A stretch of DNA of 43,735 nucleotides from Streptomyces otsuchiensis. GTDB taxonomy: Bacteria > Actinomycetota > Actinomycetes > Streptomycetales > Streptomycetaceae. Position numbers and translations under genes: made by a program. Position 1 is the first letter of the stretch; every line of letters starts with the position of its first letter. The DNA is taken from NCBI RefSeq assembly GCF_004305975.1, contig NZ_BHZI01000013.1, forward strand, positions 1-43,735, written 5' to 3'. Below the pieces are notes generated by a model. It was given only the letters and a program-made list of their open reading frames with translations. It was not told the DNA's origin and did no database searches. Shown here in pieces: positions 23,660 to 32,037 of the stretch.

Positions 23660-25165
23660 TCAGCCGCGGCTGCTGCCCTCGGCCGCGGGCTCCTTGCGGG
23701 AGTCCGCCGGTCCGGTGGGGGCGTCGGGGCCGTCGGTGGTGCCGTCGGTGCCCGGGGCGCCGTCCGGGCCGTCGGTGCCGTTGTCGGAGCCGGTGGCTTC
23801 GGCGGTCTCGCGGAGACCGGCCTCGGCCTCCTCCTTCATGAGGGCGTCGACGTCGACCGTGGTGGGGTTGTCGAGGACGTACTTCAGGCGGTCGCGGTCC
23901 AGCTCACCCGTCCAGCGGGCGATGGCGAGTGTTCCGATGCCGTTACCCGTCAGGTTGGTCAGGGCGCGGCCCTCGCTCATGAAGCGGTCGATGCCGACGA
24001 TGAGCGCGATGCCGGCGACCGGGATCACCGAGTCGAACGCGGCCAGCGAGGCGGCCAGGGTGACCAGGCCGGCGCCGGAGACTCCGGCGGCACCGTTGGA
24101 GGAGATCAGCATGAAGACGAGCAGGCCGATCTGGGTCCAGATGGAGACGTCCACGCCGAATGCCTGGGCGATGAACAGCGCACCCATGGACATGTAGATC
24201 GCGGTGCCGTCCAGGTTGAAGGAGTAGCCGGTCGGGATGGTCATACCGACCACGTGCTTCGGGGTGCCCGCGGCTTCCAGCTTGGTCAGCATGCGGGGCA
24301 GCACCGTCTCCGAGGAGGAGGTGCCGAGCACGATCAGCAGTTCGTCCTTGATGTAGCGGATGTACTTCGGGAGGCTGAAGCCGGTGGCGTAACAGATGGG
24401 GCCGAGCACCAGGAAGATGAACAGCAGGCAGGTGACCCAGAACGACACCATGAAGGACGCCAGCGAGCCGAGAATGGCGCTGCCGTGCTCGCCGATGGTG
24501 AAGGCGATACCGCCCATGGCGCCCAGCGGGGCGAACCACATGACCATCTTGATGACGCCGAACATGACCTTGGCGAAGGTGTCGAGGCCGCGGACCATGC
24601 CCTCGGCGCGGCTGCCCAGCATGGTGAGGGCGCAGGCGACGAGGATCGCGAGCAGCAGCACCTGGAGCAGCTGGCCGTCGACGAAGGCGCTGGCGAAGGA
24701 GGTCGGGACCAAGCCGAGCACGAAGCCTGCGATGCCGCCCTCGACCTCACCGGCGGAGGCGATGGCCGAGTCGGCCGCGGAGGTGTCGAAGGAGTCGATG
24801 TCGTAGCCGAGGCCCGCGCCGGGCTGCCAGACGTTGATCACCACGAGGCCGATGGCCAGCGCGAAGACGGTGGTGATGTTGAAGTACAACACCGTTCTGA
24901 GGGCGAGTCCGCCCGCTTTCGCGAGGTTGCCCATTCCGGCGATACCCACCACGACGGTGGCGAAGATGGTCGGGGCGATGACGACCTTGACCAGCTTGAT
25001 GAAGAGGTCCGCGAGCCACTTCATGTCGGCGCCGACACCGGGCGCGAACAGGCCGATGAAGATCCCGATCGTAATACCCAGCAGCACCCAGAAATACAGG
25101 TGCTGGTAGATCCTCTTCTTCTGCTTCACCGGCTTCACCGTCTGCGTCGTCGGCTGATCGGTCAT
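23660..25165 (-). CDS. Cation:dicarboxylate symporter (DctA-like)
   Basis: An inner-membrane transporter of the DAACS family, which couples uptake of C4-dicarboxylates or acidic amino acids to cations. The start is the ATG at 25165 (MTDQPTTQTVKPV); the 501-residue product has about eight membrane segments plus re-entrant loops. Family motifs are SSSETVLPRM (serine-rich loop), GYSFNLDGTAIYMS and TNLTGNGIGTLAIARWTGELD. After the conserved core there is an unusual 70-residue tail rich in Asp, Gly, Thr, Glu and Ser, probably cytoplasmic and disordered. It is divergent from a TAXI solute receptor gene with a 105-base gap, and a two-component system lies nearby. The substrate is not certain. Confidence 0.88.
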   Translation of the reverse strand: MTDQPTTQTVKPVKQKKRIYQHLYFWVLLGITIGIFIGLFAPGVGADMKWLADLFIKLVKVVIAPTIFATVVVGIAGMGNLAKAGGLALRTVLYFNITTVFALAIGLVVINVWQPGAGLGYDIDSFDTSAADSAIASAGEVEGGIAGFVLGLVPTSFASAFVDGQLLQVLLLAILVACALTMLGSRAEGMVRGLDTFAKVMFGVIKMVMWFAPLGAMGGIAFTIGEHGSAILGSLASFMVSFWVTCLLFIFLVLGPICYATGFSLPKYIRYIKDELLIVLGTSSSETVLPRMLTKLEAAGTPKHVVGMTIPTGYSFNLDGTAIYMSMGALFIAQAFGVDVSIWTQIGLLVFMLISSNGAAGVSGAGLVTLAASLAAFDSVIPVAGIALIVGIDRFMSEGRALTNLTGNGIGTLAIARWTGELDRDRLKYVLDNPTTVDVDALMKEEAEAGLRETAEATGSDNGTDGPDGAPGTDGTTDGPDAPTGPADSRKEPAAEGSSRG

Positions 25166-25270
25166 GGGTCGTCCATCCCTGTGACTGTTATCGTTTGTGG
25201 GTCGCATCACAGTGCTGGCACATGCGCGTTACAGCAACGAAACCGGGCAGAAATTGGGGTTGATCTGACA
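25166..25270. promoter_or_regulatory. Divergent control region of symporter and TAXI genes
   Basis: This 105-base gap must hold both promoters. On the minus strand a weak candidate is TTGCTG-17-CACTGT. TGCTG and CAGCA form an inverted pair around 25210-25235 that could be part of an operator. AT content is higher than in neighbouring DNA. No firm element can be named. Confidence 0.3.
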
Positions 25271-26200
25271 TTGGCGCCGGCGCGCGAGGTCTCTCGGCGT
25301 GCGCTGCTGGCCGCCGCGCTCGGGTTCGCGGCGGCCGCCGCGTGCGACTCCCCGCCGACCGTGGACACCACGGGTCTGCGGCTGGCCACCGGTCCCGAGG
25401 GCGCCACCTACCGGGAGTCCGGGGCGGCGCTCGCGGAGCTGTGGAACGACGCGCTCTCCGCACCGGTGGTCGAGGTCGTCTTCACCGAAGCCTCCGTGGA
25501 CAACGCCCGGTTGCTGCTGTCCGACGAGGTGGACCTCGCCTACGCCAACGTCGACGTCCTGCTGGCCCACGCGGAGGAGACCCCGGCGCTGCTGCGGATC
25601 TTCGACTCGGTGGTCCAGCTGGTGACCTTGCGCGACAGCGGCATACGCACTCTTCCCGACCTGGCCGGCCGGCCCGTGGCGATGGGTCTGCCCGGCTCGG
25701 GCACCCGCTTCACCGGCACCAGGCTGCTGGCGGCGGCCGGGGTGGAGGTCGAGGTGCGCGACCTCGGCCAGCAGCGGGCCGTGGAGGCGCTGGTGGACGG
25801 CACGGTCGACGCGGTCGCCTCCCTCACGGCGATGCCGACGCCCGCCATCGACTGGCTGCTGGAGAACGCGCCACCGGTGCACTTCGTCGACCTCGGTGAG
25901 GAGACCGAGGCCATCCAGCGGGCACACCCGGGCGAGTACCTGCCGGTGACCATCTCCAGCACCGTCTACCCGGGGGTGGCGACCACCCGCACGGTGGCCG
26001 TCCCGACGCTGATCGCCGTGCACCGGGGCTTCCCCGACGACGTGGCGCGGGTGCTGACGGGGACGGCCGTCGAGGGCGCGTCGAAGCTGGCCCGCACCCG
26101 CCCGGAGGCGTACCAGATCAACCCGCGCACCGCGGCGGCCACCGCGCCCATCCCGCTGCATCCGGGCGCCGCGGCGTGGTTCCGCGCCGCCAAGGCGTGA
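25271..26200 (+). CDS. TAXI-family TRAP transporter solute receptor lipoprotein
   Basis: A 309-residue extracytoplasmic solute receptor. The start is uncertain: TTG at 25271 gives MAPAREVSRRALLAAALG with an RR motif and a lipobox ending at C25 (FAAAAAC), suggesting Tat or Sec export and lipid anchoring. The mature part shows the TAXI-type opening TGPEGATYRESGAALAELW, TEASVDNARLL, and DLAGRPVAMGLPGSGTRFTG. TAXI receptors normally serve a fused TRAP permease; none is in this window. It is divergent from the symporter gene and about 1.8 kb from a two-component system. A role as a sensing accessory protein is possible. Confidence 0.82.
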   Translation: MAPAREVSRRALLAAALGFAAAAACDSPPTVDTTGLRLATGPEGATYRESGAALAELWNDALSAPVVEVVFTEASVDNARLLLSDEVDLAYANVDVLLAHAEETPALLRIFDSVVQLVTLRDSGIRTLPDLAGRPVAMGLPGSGTRFTGTRLLAAAGVEVEVRDLGQQRAVEALVDGTVDAVASLTAMPTPAIDWLLENAPPVHFVDLGEETEAIQRAHPGEYLPVTISSTVYPGVATTRTVAVPTLIAVHRGFPDDVARVLTGTAVEGASKLARTRPEAYQINPRTAAATAPIPLHPGAAAWFRAAKA

Positions 26201-26254
26201 TGGAGGGCGTTCGGCGCGGGTGACGGCGCCGGCGCCTGAGGCCGTCGCCGCGCG

Positions 26255-27208
26255 TCAGGCGCGCCCGAACCGGGCGCCCCAGGAGTGGACCAGCTCGCGC
26301 AGTTCCGGCGGGTGCACCACCCGGAACTCGGCGCCGGCCGCGCCCAGCGCCATGGCGGGCCACTCCAGCGAGTCGGTGGTCATCCGCACCCGGCACCGCT
26401 CGGTCTCTCCGGTCTCCTCCACCGTGACCCAGCGGCCGATCCGCATCCGAACGGTCGCGGCCGGGGCTTCCACCAGCGCCTCCACGCGGTGCGGCCAGGC
26501 CGCGTGTTCCACGGAGTGCCGGACGTAGGCGGCGGCGTCCTCGGCCGGCAGTTCCCGCTGCCGGAAGCGGGCGCCGGTGGGCTCCGGCGCGGTGATCCGG
26601 TCGGCGCGGAAGCATCGCCAGTCGTGGCGCGTCAGGTCATAGGCGACCAGGTACCAGCGGCGGCCCAGACAGACCAGCCGGTGCGGTTCGGTGTGCCGGT
26701 CGGTCCGGGTGCCGTCGGCGGCGGTGTACCCGAAGCGGATCTCCTCGCTGTCCCGGCAGGCCGGCGCGAGCGCGACGAGCACGGCCGGGTCCACGCCCGA
26801 CGCGGGACGGTCGTCCCAGCCGGCGGCGACGGTCATCGTGCGCAGCGCGTCCACCCGGCGCCGCAGCCGGGCGGGCAGCACCCGGGCCACCTTGGCGAGT
26901 GCCCGCACCGACGGCTCGCTCACGCCCTCGACCGCGCCCAGCGTCGCGCTCTGGAGCCCGATGACCAGGGCGACCGCCTCCTCGTCGTCGATCACCAGGG
27001 GCGGCAGCACGGCCCCGGCGTCGAGCTGGTAGCCCCCGTCCACCCCGGGGCGCGCCCGGACGGGATAGCCCAGCTCGCGCAGCCGGTCGATGTCGCGACG
27101 CAGGGTGCGGGGGGACACTTCCAGCCGGTCGGCCAGCTCGTTCCCCGGCCAGTAGCGGTGGCTCTGCAGCAGCGACAGCAGTCGCAGGGTCCTGGTGGTG
27201 GTGGCCAT
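26255..27208 (-). CDS. WYL-domain transcriptional regulator (YafY type)
   Basis: A 317-residue regulator with an N-terminal helix-turn-helix (RLLSLLQSHRYWPGNELADRLEVSPRTLRRDIDRLRELG), a middle spacer, and a WYL sensing domain at about 140-215 (RRWYLVAYDLTRHDWRCFRADRI). The ATG at 27208 is chosen because it precedes the conserved HTH; upstream sequence is a divergent control region. Such regulators often repress an adjacent divergent gene, here the DinB-like protein. A 7-bp inverted repeat lies between the two genes. No standard ribosome binding site is visible before the ATG. Confidence 0.85.
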   Translation of the reverse strand: MATTTRTLRLLSLLQSHRYWPGNELADRLEVSPRTLRRDIDRLRELGYPVRARPGVDGGYQLDAGAVLPPLVIDDEEAVALVIGLQSATLGAVEGVSEPSVRALAKVARVLPARLRRRVDALRTMTVAAGWDDRPASGVDPAVLVALAPACRDSEEIRFGYTAADGTRTDRHTEPHRLVCLGRRWYLVAYDLTRHDWRCFRADRITAPEPTGARFRQRELPAEDAAAYVRHSVEHAAWPHRVEALVEAPAATVRMRIGRWVTVEETGETERCRVRMTTDSLEWPAMALGAAGAEFRVVHPPELRELVHSWGARFGRA

Positions 27209-27217
27209 GCGGCCATT

Positions 27218-27236
27218 CTGGCCGTATCGCGGCCAG
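27218..27236. promoter_or_regulatory. Inverted repeat between WYL and DinB genes
   Basis: CTGGCCG-TATCG-CGGCCAG is a perfect 7-bp inverted repeat ten bases upstream of the WYL gene start and 90 bases before the DinB-like gene. It is a plausible operator for the WYL regulator. Confidence 0.45.
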
Positions 27237-27326
27237 GAAGTGACCGCGATGGTTCCTAGCGTGGTGGTCGAAGGCCGGTCGGCGGACAGTGCGGACCGGG
27301 CAGACCGTACGCAGGAGGCGGACAGC

Positions 27327-27896
27327 ATGACGGCCGAGACCGACGAGACCACCACGCGGGACGAGACGACCGGCGAGGCCGGTACCGGGGACGACGGGCG
27401 GGCGGACCTGCTGGAGGCGCTGCGCCAGCAGCGCCACTTCCTGCGCTTCACCACCCGCGACCTCACCGACGAGCAGGCGCGGAAGCGGACCACGGTCAGC
27501 GAACTGTGCCTGGGCGGCCTGATCAAGCACGTGGCCGGGACCGAGCGGGGCTGGACCGAGTTCGTGCTGACCGGACCCACCGCGCTCGGCGACTTCGACG
27601 CGATGACCGAGGAGGACTGGGCGCGCCGGGCCGACGAGTTCCGGCTGCTGCCCGGCGAGACGCTCGCCGGGGTGCTGGCCGACTACGCGGAGGTCGCCGC
27701 CCGCACCGACGAGGTCATCGCCACGCTGCCCGACCTGGGCGCGGCCCGGCCGCTGCCCTCGGCGCCGTGGTTCGAGCCCGGCGCCCGGTGGTCGGCACGC
27801 CGGGTGCTGACCCATCTCATCGCGGAGACCGCCCAGCACGCCGGTCACGCCGACATCATCCGGGAGGCGCTGGACGGCGCGAAGAGCATGGGCTGA
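27327..27896 (+). CDS. DinB/DUF664-like protein
   Basis: A 189-residue protein of the DinB superfamily (four-helix bundle). An AGGAGG ribosome binding site lies nine bases before the ATG at 27327. After an acidic Thr/Glu-rich leader of about 25 residues come LLEALRQQRHFLRFTTRDL, GLIKHVAGTERGW and LTHLIAETAQHAGHADIIREAL, where the spaced histidines match the metal site of this family. Some relatives use mycothiol or bacillithiol as a thiol cofactor; the reaction here is unknown. It is divergent from, and probably controlled by, the WYL regulator. Confidence 0.8.
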   Translation: MTAETDETTTRDETTGEAGTGDDGRADLLEALRQQRHFLRFTTRDLTDEQARKRTTVSELCLGGLIKHVAGTERGWTEFVLTGPTALGDFDAMTEEDWARRADEFRLLPGETLAGVLADYAEVAARTDEVIATLPDLGAARPLPSAPWFEPGARWSARRVLTHLIAETAQHAGHADIIREALDGAKSMG

Positions 27897-27923
27897 CACC
27901 CCGTTCCCGGCACCGATCACGCC

Positions 27924-27968
27924 GCCCGCCCGCGCCTCTCTCCCTCTGGAGCGGGCACGCGGGCGGGC
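27924..27968. terminator. Hairpin between DinB gene and sensor kinase
   Basis: Perfect 11-bp arms (27924-27934, 27958-27968) with a 23-base loop between two converging genes. Confidence 0.55.
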
Positions 27969-27976
27969 CGGCGCGT

Positions 27977-29365
27977 TCAGCCGGCGGAGACCACCGGCAG
28001 CCGGACCGATACCCGCAGGCCGTGCGGCTCGTTGGCGTCCAGCCGCACCTCCCCCTCCACGTCCTCGACCACGTCGTGGATGATCGCCAGCCCGAGCCCC
28101 GTGCCGCGCACGTTCTGGTGGCGCTGGGCCCGCCAGAAGCGGCCCCGGGCCGCGTCGCGCTCCTCCGCCGACAGGCCGGTGCCGTCGTCGGCGACCGTGA
28201 CGGTGCCCAGCCGGCGGGCGGTGTCGACCGCCACGGAGACGGTGACGGTCTCCGCGCCCGACAGCCGGGCGGCGTTGTCGACCAGTTCGTCGAGCACCGC
28301 CACCAGGCCGCCCGGCGGCTGCCGCAGCGCCAGGCCGGGCTCGGGATCGTCCACCCGCAGGGCCAGCCCGTGCTCGGAGGTGACCTGCTCCCAGCGCGGG
28401 CGGCCGACGGCGAAGACCTGCTGGAGGGTCCACGCCTCCCGGTCGCTGACCCGTTCCTGGCTGGCGACGGCGGTGGCCGCCAGCATCGCCTCGAACATCT
28501 GGCCCATCTGCACCGCGCCGTCCACGGCGTCGTCGACGGCCTCCCGGGCCTCCGGCTCGCGCGCCCACGGGCGCAGGTTCTCCACCGACAGCCGCAGGCT
28601 CGCCAGCGGGTTCCGCAGCTGGTGGGCGGCGTCGGCGACGAACATCCGCTGCCGTTCCAGCGAGCGCTGCACGGTGTCCACCGTGGAGTTGAAGGTGAGG
28701 GCCAGTCCGCGCAGCTCGGGCGGGCCGTGCGCCACCGCCGCGCGCGCCCCCATGTCACCACCGCGCACATCGGCCGCGATCCGCTCCAGGTCACGCACCG
28801 GCCGCAGAATCCAGCGGCTCAGCGGCCACAGACCGGCCATCAGCGCCCCGATGGGCAGCAGCAGCAGGACGGCGCCGACGCCCCACTGGCGCAGCGTGGC
28901 CTGGCGCAGGCCGTCGGTGGGCGCCTCGATCACCACCACGGCGGTCACCTGGGAGTCCCGGCCCACCGGCTCCACCACCCGCAGCGGCCCGGCCGTCCAC
29001 GGCCACACCGTCCCCGCCTCGGCCGCTCTGCTGCCGGCGAAGGCACGCTGGACGTTGTCGGCGACCATCTCGCCGGACGGCAGGGGCACGCCGGGATCGT
29101 GCAGCAGGCTGCCGTCCAGCCCCAGCACCCAGACCGGCGAGTCGTAGAGCTCCTGGTAGGCGTCGAGTTCCGCGTGCAGCCGGGAGGAGTCGCCGAAGGA
29201 GATCGCGGCCTCCGCCAGCGTTGCGAACCGCACCGCGTCACCGCTGCGGTCGATGAAGACCTGCTGTGTCTGGCGCTCGCCGACCACCACGGCGTAGGAG
29301 ATGCCCACGCCGACCACGAGCAGGACGAGCACGGGCAGCAGCGCGACCACGATGCGGCGGCGCAC
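27977..29365 (-). CDS. Sensor histidine kinase
   Basis: A 462-residue membrane kinase with a GTG start six bases after the response regulator stop. Membrane segments are at about 5-28 and 161-183, enclosing an extracytoplasmic sensor domain of about 130 residues. A HAMP linker follows, then HisKA with the phospho-acceptor H248 in VADAAHQLRNP, and a HATPase domain with DELVDNAARL (N box), DDGTGLS and GTGLGLAI (G boxes). It pairs with the response regulator immediately upstream. The nearby TAXI lipoprotein and symporter are possible partners or targets, as in dicarboxylate/tricarboxylate-sensing systems, but this is inference. Confidence 0.92.
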   Translation of the reverse strand: MRRRIVVALLPVLVLLVVGVGISYAVVVGERQTQQVFIDRSGDAVRFATLAEAAISFGDSSRLHAELDAYQELYDSPVWVLGLDGSLLHDPGVPLPSGEMVADNVQRAFAGSRAAEAGTVWPWTAGPLRVVEPVGRDSQVTAVVVIEAPTDGLRQATLRQWGVGAVLLLLPIGALMAGLWPLSRWILRPVRDLERIAADVRGGDMGARAAVAHGPPELRGLALTFNSTVDTVQRSLERQRMFVADAAHQLRNPLASLRLSVENLRPWAREPEAREAVDDAVDGAVQMGQMFEAMLAATAVASQERVSDREAWTLQQVFAVGRPRWEQVTSEHGLALRVDDPEPGLALRQPPGGLVAVLDELVDNAARLSGAETVTVSVAVDTARRLGTVTVADDGTGLSAEERDAARGRFWRAQRHQNVRGTGLGLAIIHDVVEDVEGEVRLDANEPHGLRVSVRLPVVSAG

Positions 29366-29371
29366 CGGCGG

Positions 29372-30061
29372 CTACCCGGCCGGCCCCGGCGCGGGCTCCA
29401 GCCGGTAGCCGACCCCCCGCACCGTGGTGATGTCCGCGGACTCGCCGAGCTTGGCCCGCAGCGAGGTCATATGGGTGTCCAGGGTGCGGCTGCTGCCCTC
29501 CCAGTTGGACTGCCAGACCTGGTCCAGGATGCGGTCCCGCTCGACCACGGCGCCGCTGTTGCGGGCCAGCAGCACCAGGATGTCGAACTCCTTGCGGGTC
29601 AGGTGCAGCAGCTCGCCGTGGCGGGCGACCTCGTGACGGTCCTGGTCGACGAGCAGCTCGCCGTGGCTGATGGTGCCCCGGGCCACGGGCACGGTGTGCG
29701 CCACCCGCAGCCGCCGGGTGACCGCCTCGATGCGGGCCAGCAGCTCGGCCACCCCGAACGGCTTGACCAGGTAGTCGTCGGCGCCGGCGCGCAGCCCGCG
29801 GACCCGGTGCGCCTGCTCGCTGCGGGCGGTCACCGCGATGACTCCGGTCGAGGGATGGTCGCGCAGCACCCTTATGACATCGACGCCGTCGCCGTCGTCC
29901 AGACCGAGGTCGACCAGGGCGATGGCGAACTCGGCCCCGGCGATCGCCCGGGTGGCCTCCTCGACACTCCTGGCCCGCTCCACGTCGAAGCCCTCGCCCC
30001 GCAGGGTCCGGCTCAGGGCACGCGCGACCCTGTCATCGTTCTCGACTATCAGCGCGCGCAT
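29372..30061 (-). CDS. OmpR/PhoB-family response regulator
   Basis: A 229-residue regulator. The receiver domain has the acidic pair D9-D10, phosphorylation site D51 (ALVDLGLDDGDG), T78 and K100 (DDYLVKPFG). The C-terminal winged helix shows LTRKEFDILVLLARNSGAVVERDRIL, LDTHMTSLRAKL and TTVRGVGYRLEP. The ATG lies six bases after a TAATGT element with no ribosome binding site, so the transcript is probably leaderless. It is the first gene of a two-gene operon with the kinase. Confidence 0.93.
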   Translation of the reverse strand: MRALIVENDDRVARALSRTLRGEGFDVERARSVEEATRAIAGAEFAIALVDLGLDDGDGVDVIRVLRDHPSTGVIAVTARSEQAHRVRGLRAGADDYLVKPFGVAELLARIEAVTRRLRVAHTVPVARGTISHGELLVDQDRHEVARHGELLHLTRKEFDILVLLARNSGAVVERDRILDQVWQSNWEGSSRTLDTHMTSLRAKLGESADITTVRGVGYRLEPAPGPAG

Positions 30062-30067
30062 GAGGCC

Positions 30068-30073
30068 ACATTA
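30068..30073 (-). promoter_or_regulatory. -10 element of leaderless response-regulator operon
   Basis: TAATGT on the minus strand is six bases from the ATG, the spacing expected if transcription starts at the start codon. No clear -35 is seen. Confidence 0.45.
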
Positions 30074-30152
30074 GCGCCGCACCCGCCGGACGGCTCGTGA
30101 CCGGCCCCCGGACCGCCCCCGCTCACGGCCCACAGATGGCCCAAGCCCATGC

Positions 30153-30198
30153 GAAAGCGCCCCCGCTCAGCAGAAAACCGCTGAGCGGGGGCGCTTTC
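30153..30198 (-). terminator. nusG terminator
   Basis: A perfect 19-bp stem (30153-30171 with 30180-30198) and 8-base loop lie 15 bases after the nusG stop. It closes the secE-nusG transcript here. Confidence 0.88.
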
Positions 30199-30213
30199 TC
30201 GTGCCTGGTGTGA

Positions 30214-31164
30214 TCAGTTCTTGGTGATCTGGTCGAAGCTCAGCTCGACCGGGGTCTCGCGGCCGAAGATCTCCACCAGGCCCTTGACCTTCTTGGAGTC
30301 GGCGTTGATCTCGTTGATCGTGGCCTGCAGCGTCGCGAACGGGCCGTCGGTGACGGTGACCGAGTCGCCGACCTCGAAGTCCAGCACCTGGACCTCGACG
30401 CGGCGTCCGCCGGGCGCCGGGGCGCCGGAGCCGGCGGCCTCGGCGGCGGCCTTCTGCTCGGCCTCGGGGGCGAGCATCTTGACGATCTCGTCCAGCGTCA
30501 GCGGGTACGGGTCGTAGGCGTTGCCGACGAAGCCGGTGACGCCCGGGGTGTTCCGGACGACGCCCCAGGACTCGTTGGTGAGGTCCATGCGGACCAGCAC
30601 GTAGCTGGGCAGCTTGTTCTGCTTGACGGTGCGGCGGTCGCCGTTCTTGATCTGGACGACCTCTTCGGTCGGAACCTCGACCTGGAAGATGAAGTCCTCG
30701 ACGTTCAGCGAGACGGCGCGCTGCTCCAGGTTGGTCTTCACCCGGTTCTCGTAGCCCGCGTAGGTGTGGATGACGTACCACTCGCCCGGCTGGAGGCGCA
30801 GCTCCTCGCGGAGCGCGGCGACCGGGTCCACGGCCTGCTCGACCTCGGCGGCCTCGGTCTCGATGTCGGCGACGGCGTCGGCGGCGGCGTCCGCGACCAC
30901 CTCGTCGTCGGCGTCCTCGGCGTCGCCCGGCACCTCGGCGTCCTCGGCCAGCTCCCGGGCGGACTCGTCCTCGGCGGTCTCGGCGACGGCGCCGCCCTCG
31001 ACGAGAGCGTCTTCCTCTGCGAGAGCGGCTTCCTCGGCGGCGGTACCGGCCGCCGCGTCTTCGGCCTCTGCCGGGTCGACGGTGTCCGCCGCCTCGATGA
31101 TGTCGCGCGCGGTGTCGTCGTCCTGCGCGGGCGCGACAGCGTCGTTCGGGTTCGGGTCAGACAC
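30214..31164 (-). CDS. nusG: Transcription termination/antitermination protein NusG
   Basis: NusG binds RNA polymerase and links it to Rho or to the ribosome. The 316-residue product has a long Ala/Glu/Asp-rich N-terminal extension (about 130 residues), usual in Streptomyces, then the NGN domain ([44 protein letters not shown]) and a KOW domain near the end ([18 protein letters not shown]). It lies 82 bases after secE on the same strand. rplK, its usual downstream neighbour, is missing here. Confidence 0.97.
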   Translation of the reverse strand: MSDPNPNDAVAPAQDDDTARDIIEAADTVDPAEAEDAAAGTAAEEAALAEEDALVEGGAVAETAEDESARELAEDAEVPGDAEDADDEVVADAAADAVADIETEAAEVEQAVDPVAALREELRLQPGEWYVIHTYAGYENRVKTNLEQRAVSLNVEDFIFQVEVPTEEVVQIKNGDRRTVKQNKLPSYVLVRMDLTNESWGVVRNTPGVTGFVGNAYDPYPLTLDEIVKMLAPEAEQKAAAEAAGSGAPAPGGRRVEVQVLDFEVGDSVTVTDGPFATLQATINEINADSKKVKGLVEIFGRETPVELSFDQITKN

Positions 31165-31246
31165 GTTGGATGCTTCTTCCTGGCTTCACGTCGGTACGGG
31201 CTGTCCGGCGGTGGCGGAGACGACGGCCCACCCGCCGGAGAATGGG

Positions 31247-31516
31247 TCAGCCGAAGACGTAGTCGATGACTCGGGTGAAACCCCAGTCAAGCACAGACAG
31301 GATGGCGATCATCACCAGAACGAACGCGATCACCGCCGCGGTGTAGGTGGTCAGCTGGTTCCGCGTCGGCCAGACGACCTTGCGGAGCTCGGCGATGACC
31401 TGACGGTAGAAGAGTGCGAGCCGTCCCAGCGGGCCGCGCTTGCCGCGCTTCCCACGACGGCCGGTGCCTTCGCCCCGGGGCTCCGGCGCCTCGACGGAGT
31501 CCGTGATGCCAGCCAC
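31247..31516 (-). CDS. secE: Preprotein translocase subunit SecE
   Basis: SecE stabilises SecY in the general secretion channel. The 89-residue product has a GTG start with AGGA upstream, a basic N-terminal stretch (RRGKRGKRGPLGR), the conserved amphipathic segment YRQVIAELRKVVWPTRNQL and one membrane helix at about residues 58-78. This length and layout are standard for actinobacteria. It precedes nusG. Confidence 0.96.
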   Translation of the reverse strand: MAGITDSVEAPEPRGEGTGRRGKRGKRGPLGRLALFYRQVIAELRKVVWPTRNQLTTYTAAVIAFVLVMIAILSVLDWGFTRVIDYVFG

Positions 31517-31546
31517 TCGTCCTCACCCGATCCCGGTCATGGTCAT

Positions 31547-31571
31547 AGCCGCCCGGCCCAGCCGGGCGGCT
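31547..31571 (-). terminator. Hairpin between tRNA-Trp and secE
   Basis: Perfect 11-bp arms (31547-31557, 31561-31571) and a 3-base loop. It may terminate the tRNA transcript or mark processing before secE. Confidence 0.6.
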
Positions 31572-31584
31572 TTCAAACGTGTAG

Positions 31585-31657
31585 CAGGGCCGGAGGGACT
31601 TGAACCCCCAACCGCTGGTTTTGGAGACCAGTGCTCTACCAATTGAGCTACGACCCT
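31585..31657 (-). tRNA. tRNA-Trp (CCA)
   Basis: A 73-base cloverleaf on the minus strand. The acceptor stem AGGGTCG pairs with CGGCCCT (one G-U), the anticodon loop CTCCAAA gives anticodon CCA, and the T arm GGGGGTTCAAGTCCCTC is standard. CCA is not encoded. It lies just upstream of secE, as in many actinobacteria. Confidence 0.97.
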
Positions 31658-31671
31658 TTGTTGCCGCGCCC

Positions 31672-31701
31672 AACCTACCCCATCCGCACAACGTCGTCCG
31701 A
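31672..31701 (-). promoter_or_regulatory. Candidate tRNA-Trp promoter
   Basis: TCGGAC (31696-31701) and TAGGTT (31672-31677) are 18 bases apart on the minus strand, placing a start about eight bases before the tRNA. Confidence 0.35.
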
Positions 31702-32037
31702 CGCCGTCCGGGGAGGAGCGGGATGCGACCAACGAGGCACGAGTGTACGCGGTGATACCGCCCGGCGTCGAACAGGTACCGCCAACTCCCGCCCGGCCGG
31801 GCGTCCGCCGTGGTGACGGGCGGTGCGGAGACGGACGCGGGGCGGCACCGGGCCACCCGGTACGTGGCCGTGCCGGGGAGCCGGCGAGCGCGCGGGCCGG
31901 CCCTCGGTTCACCCGCACGTGGCACGCGGCCGGCAGCCCCGGTGGCGCGTGCGCCGCGGCGGGCCGGTCCGGACGGCCCCGTCCGCACTGCGGTCACCGC
32001 TGTGCGCCGCGAGGGCGTGGTCTGCGACGATGCCGGT
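31702..32037. other. Intergenic region between tRNA-Trp and aminotransferase
   Basis: No gene or repeat seen in this divergent gap. Just before the aminotransferase ATG, GACGAT lies six bases upstream with no ribosome binding site, so that gene is probably leaderless. Confidence 0.4.

Noticed and set aside
22649-25270. The long N-terminal part of the frame that ends with the TAXI receptor
   Set aside because: It runs antisense through the LysR and symporter genes; the receptor proper starts around 25271 where the export signal begins.
15928-30213. Mobile island inserted at nusG-rplK
   Set aside because: No integrase, transposase, tRNA fragment or flanking direct repeat was found, and composition matches the rest of the window, so only a synteny break is claimed.
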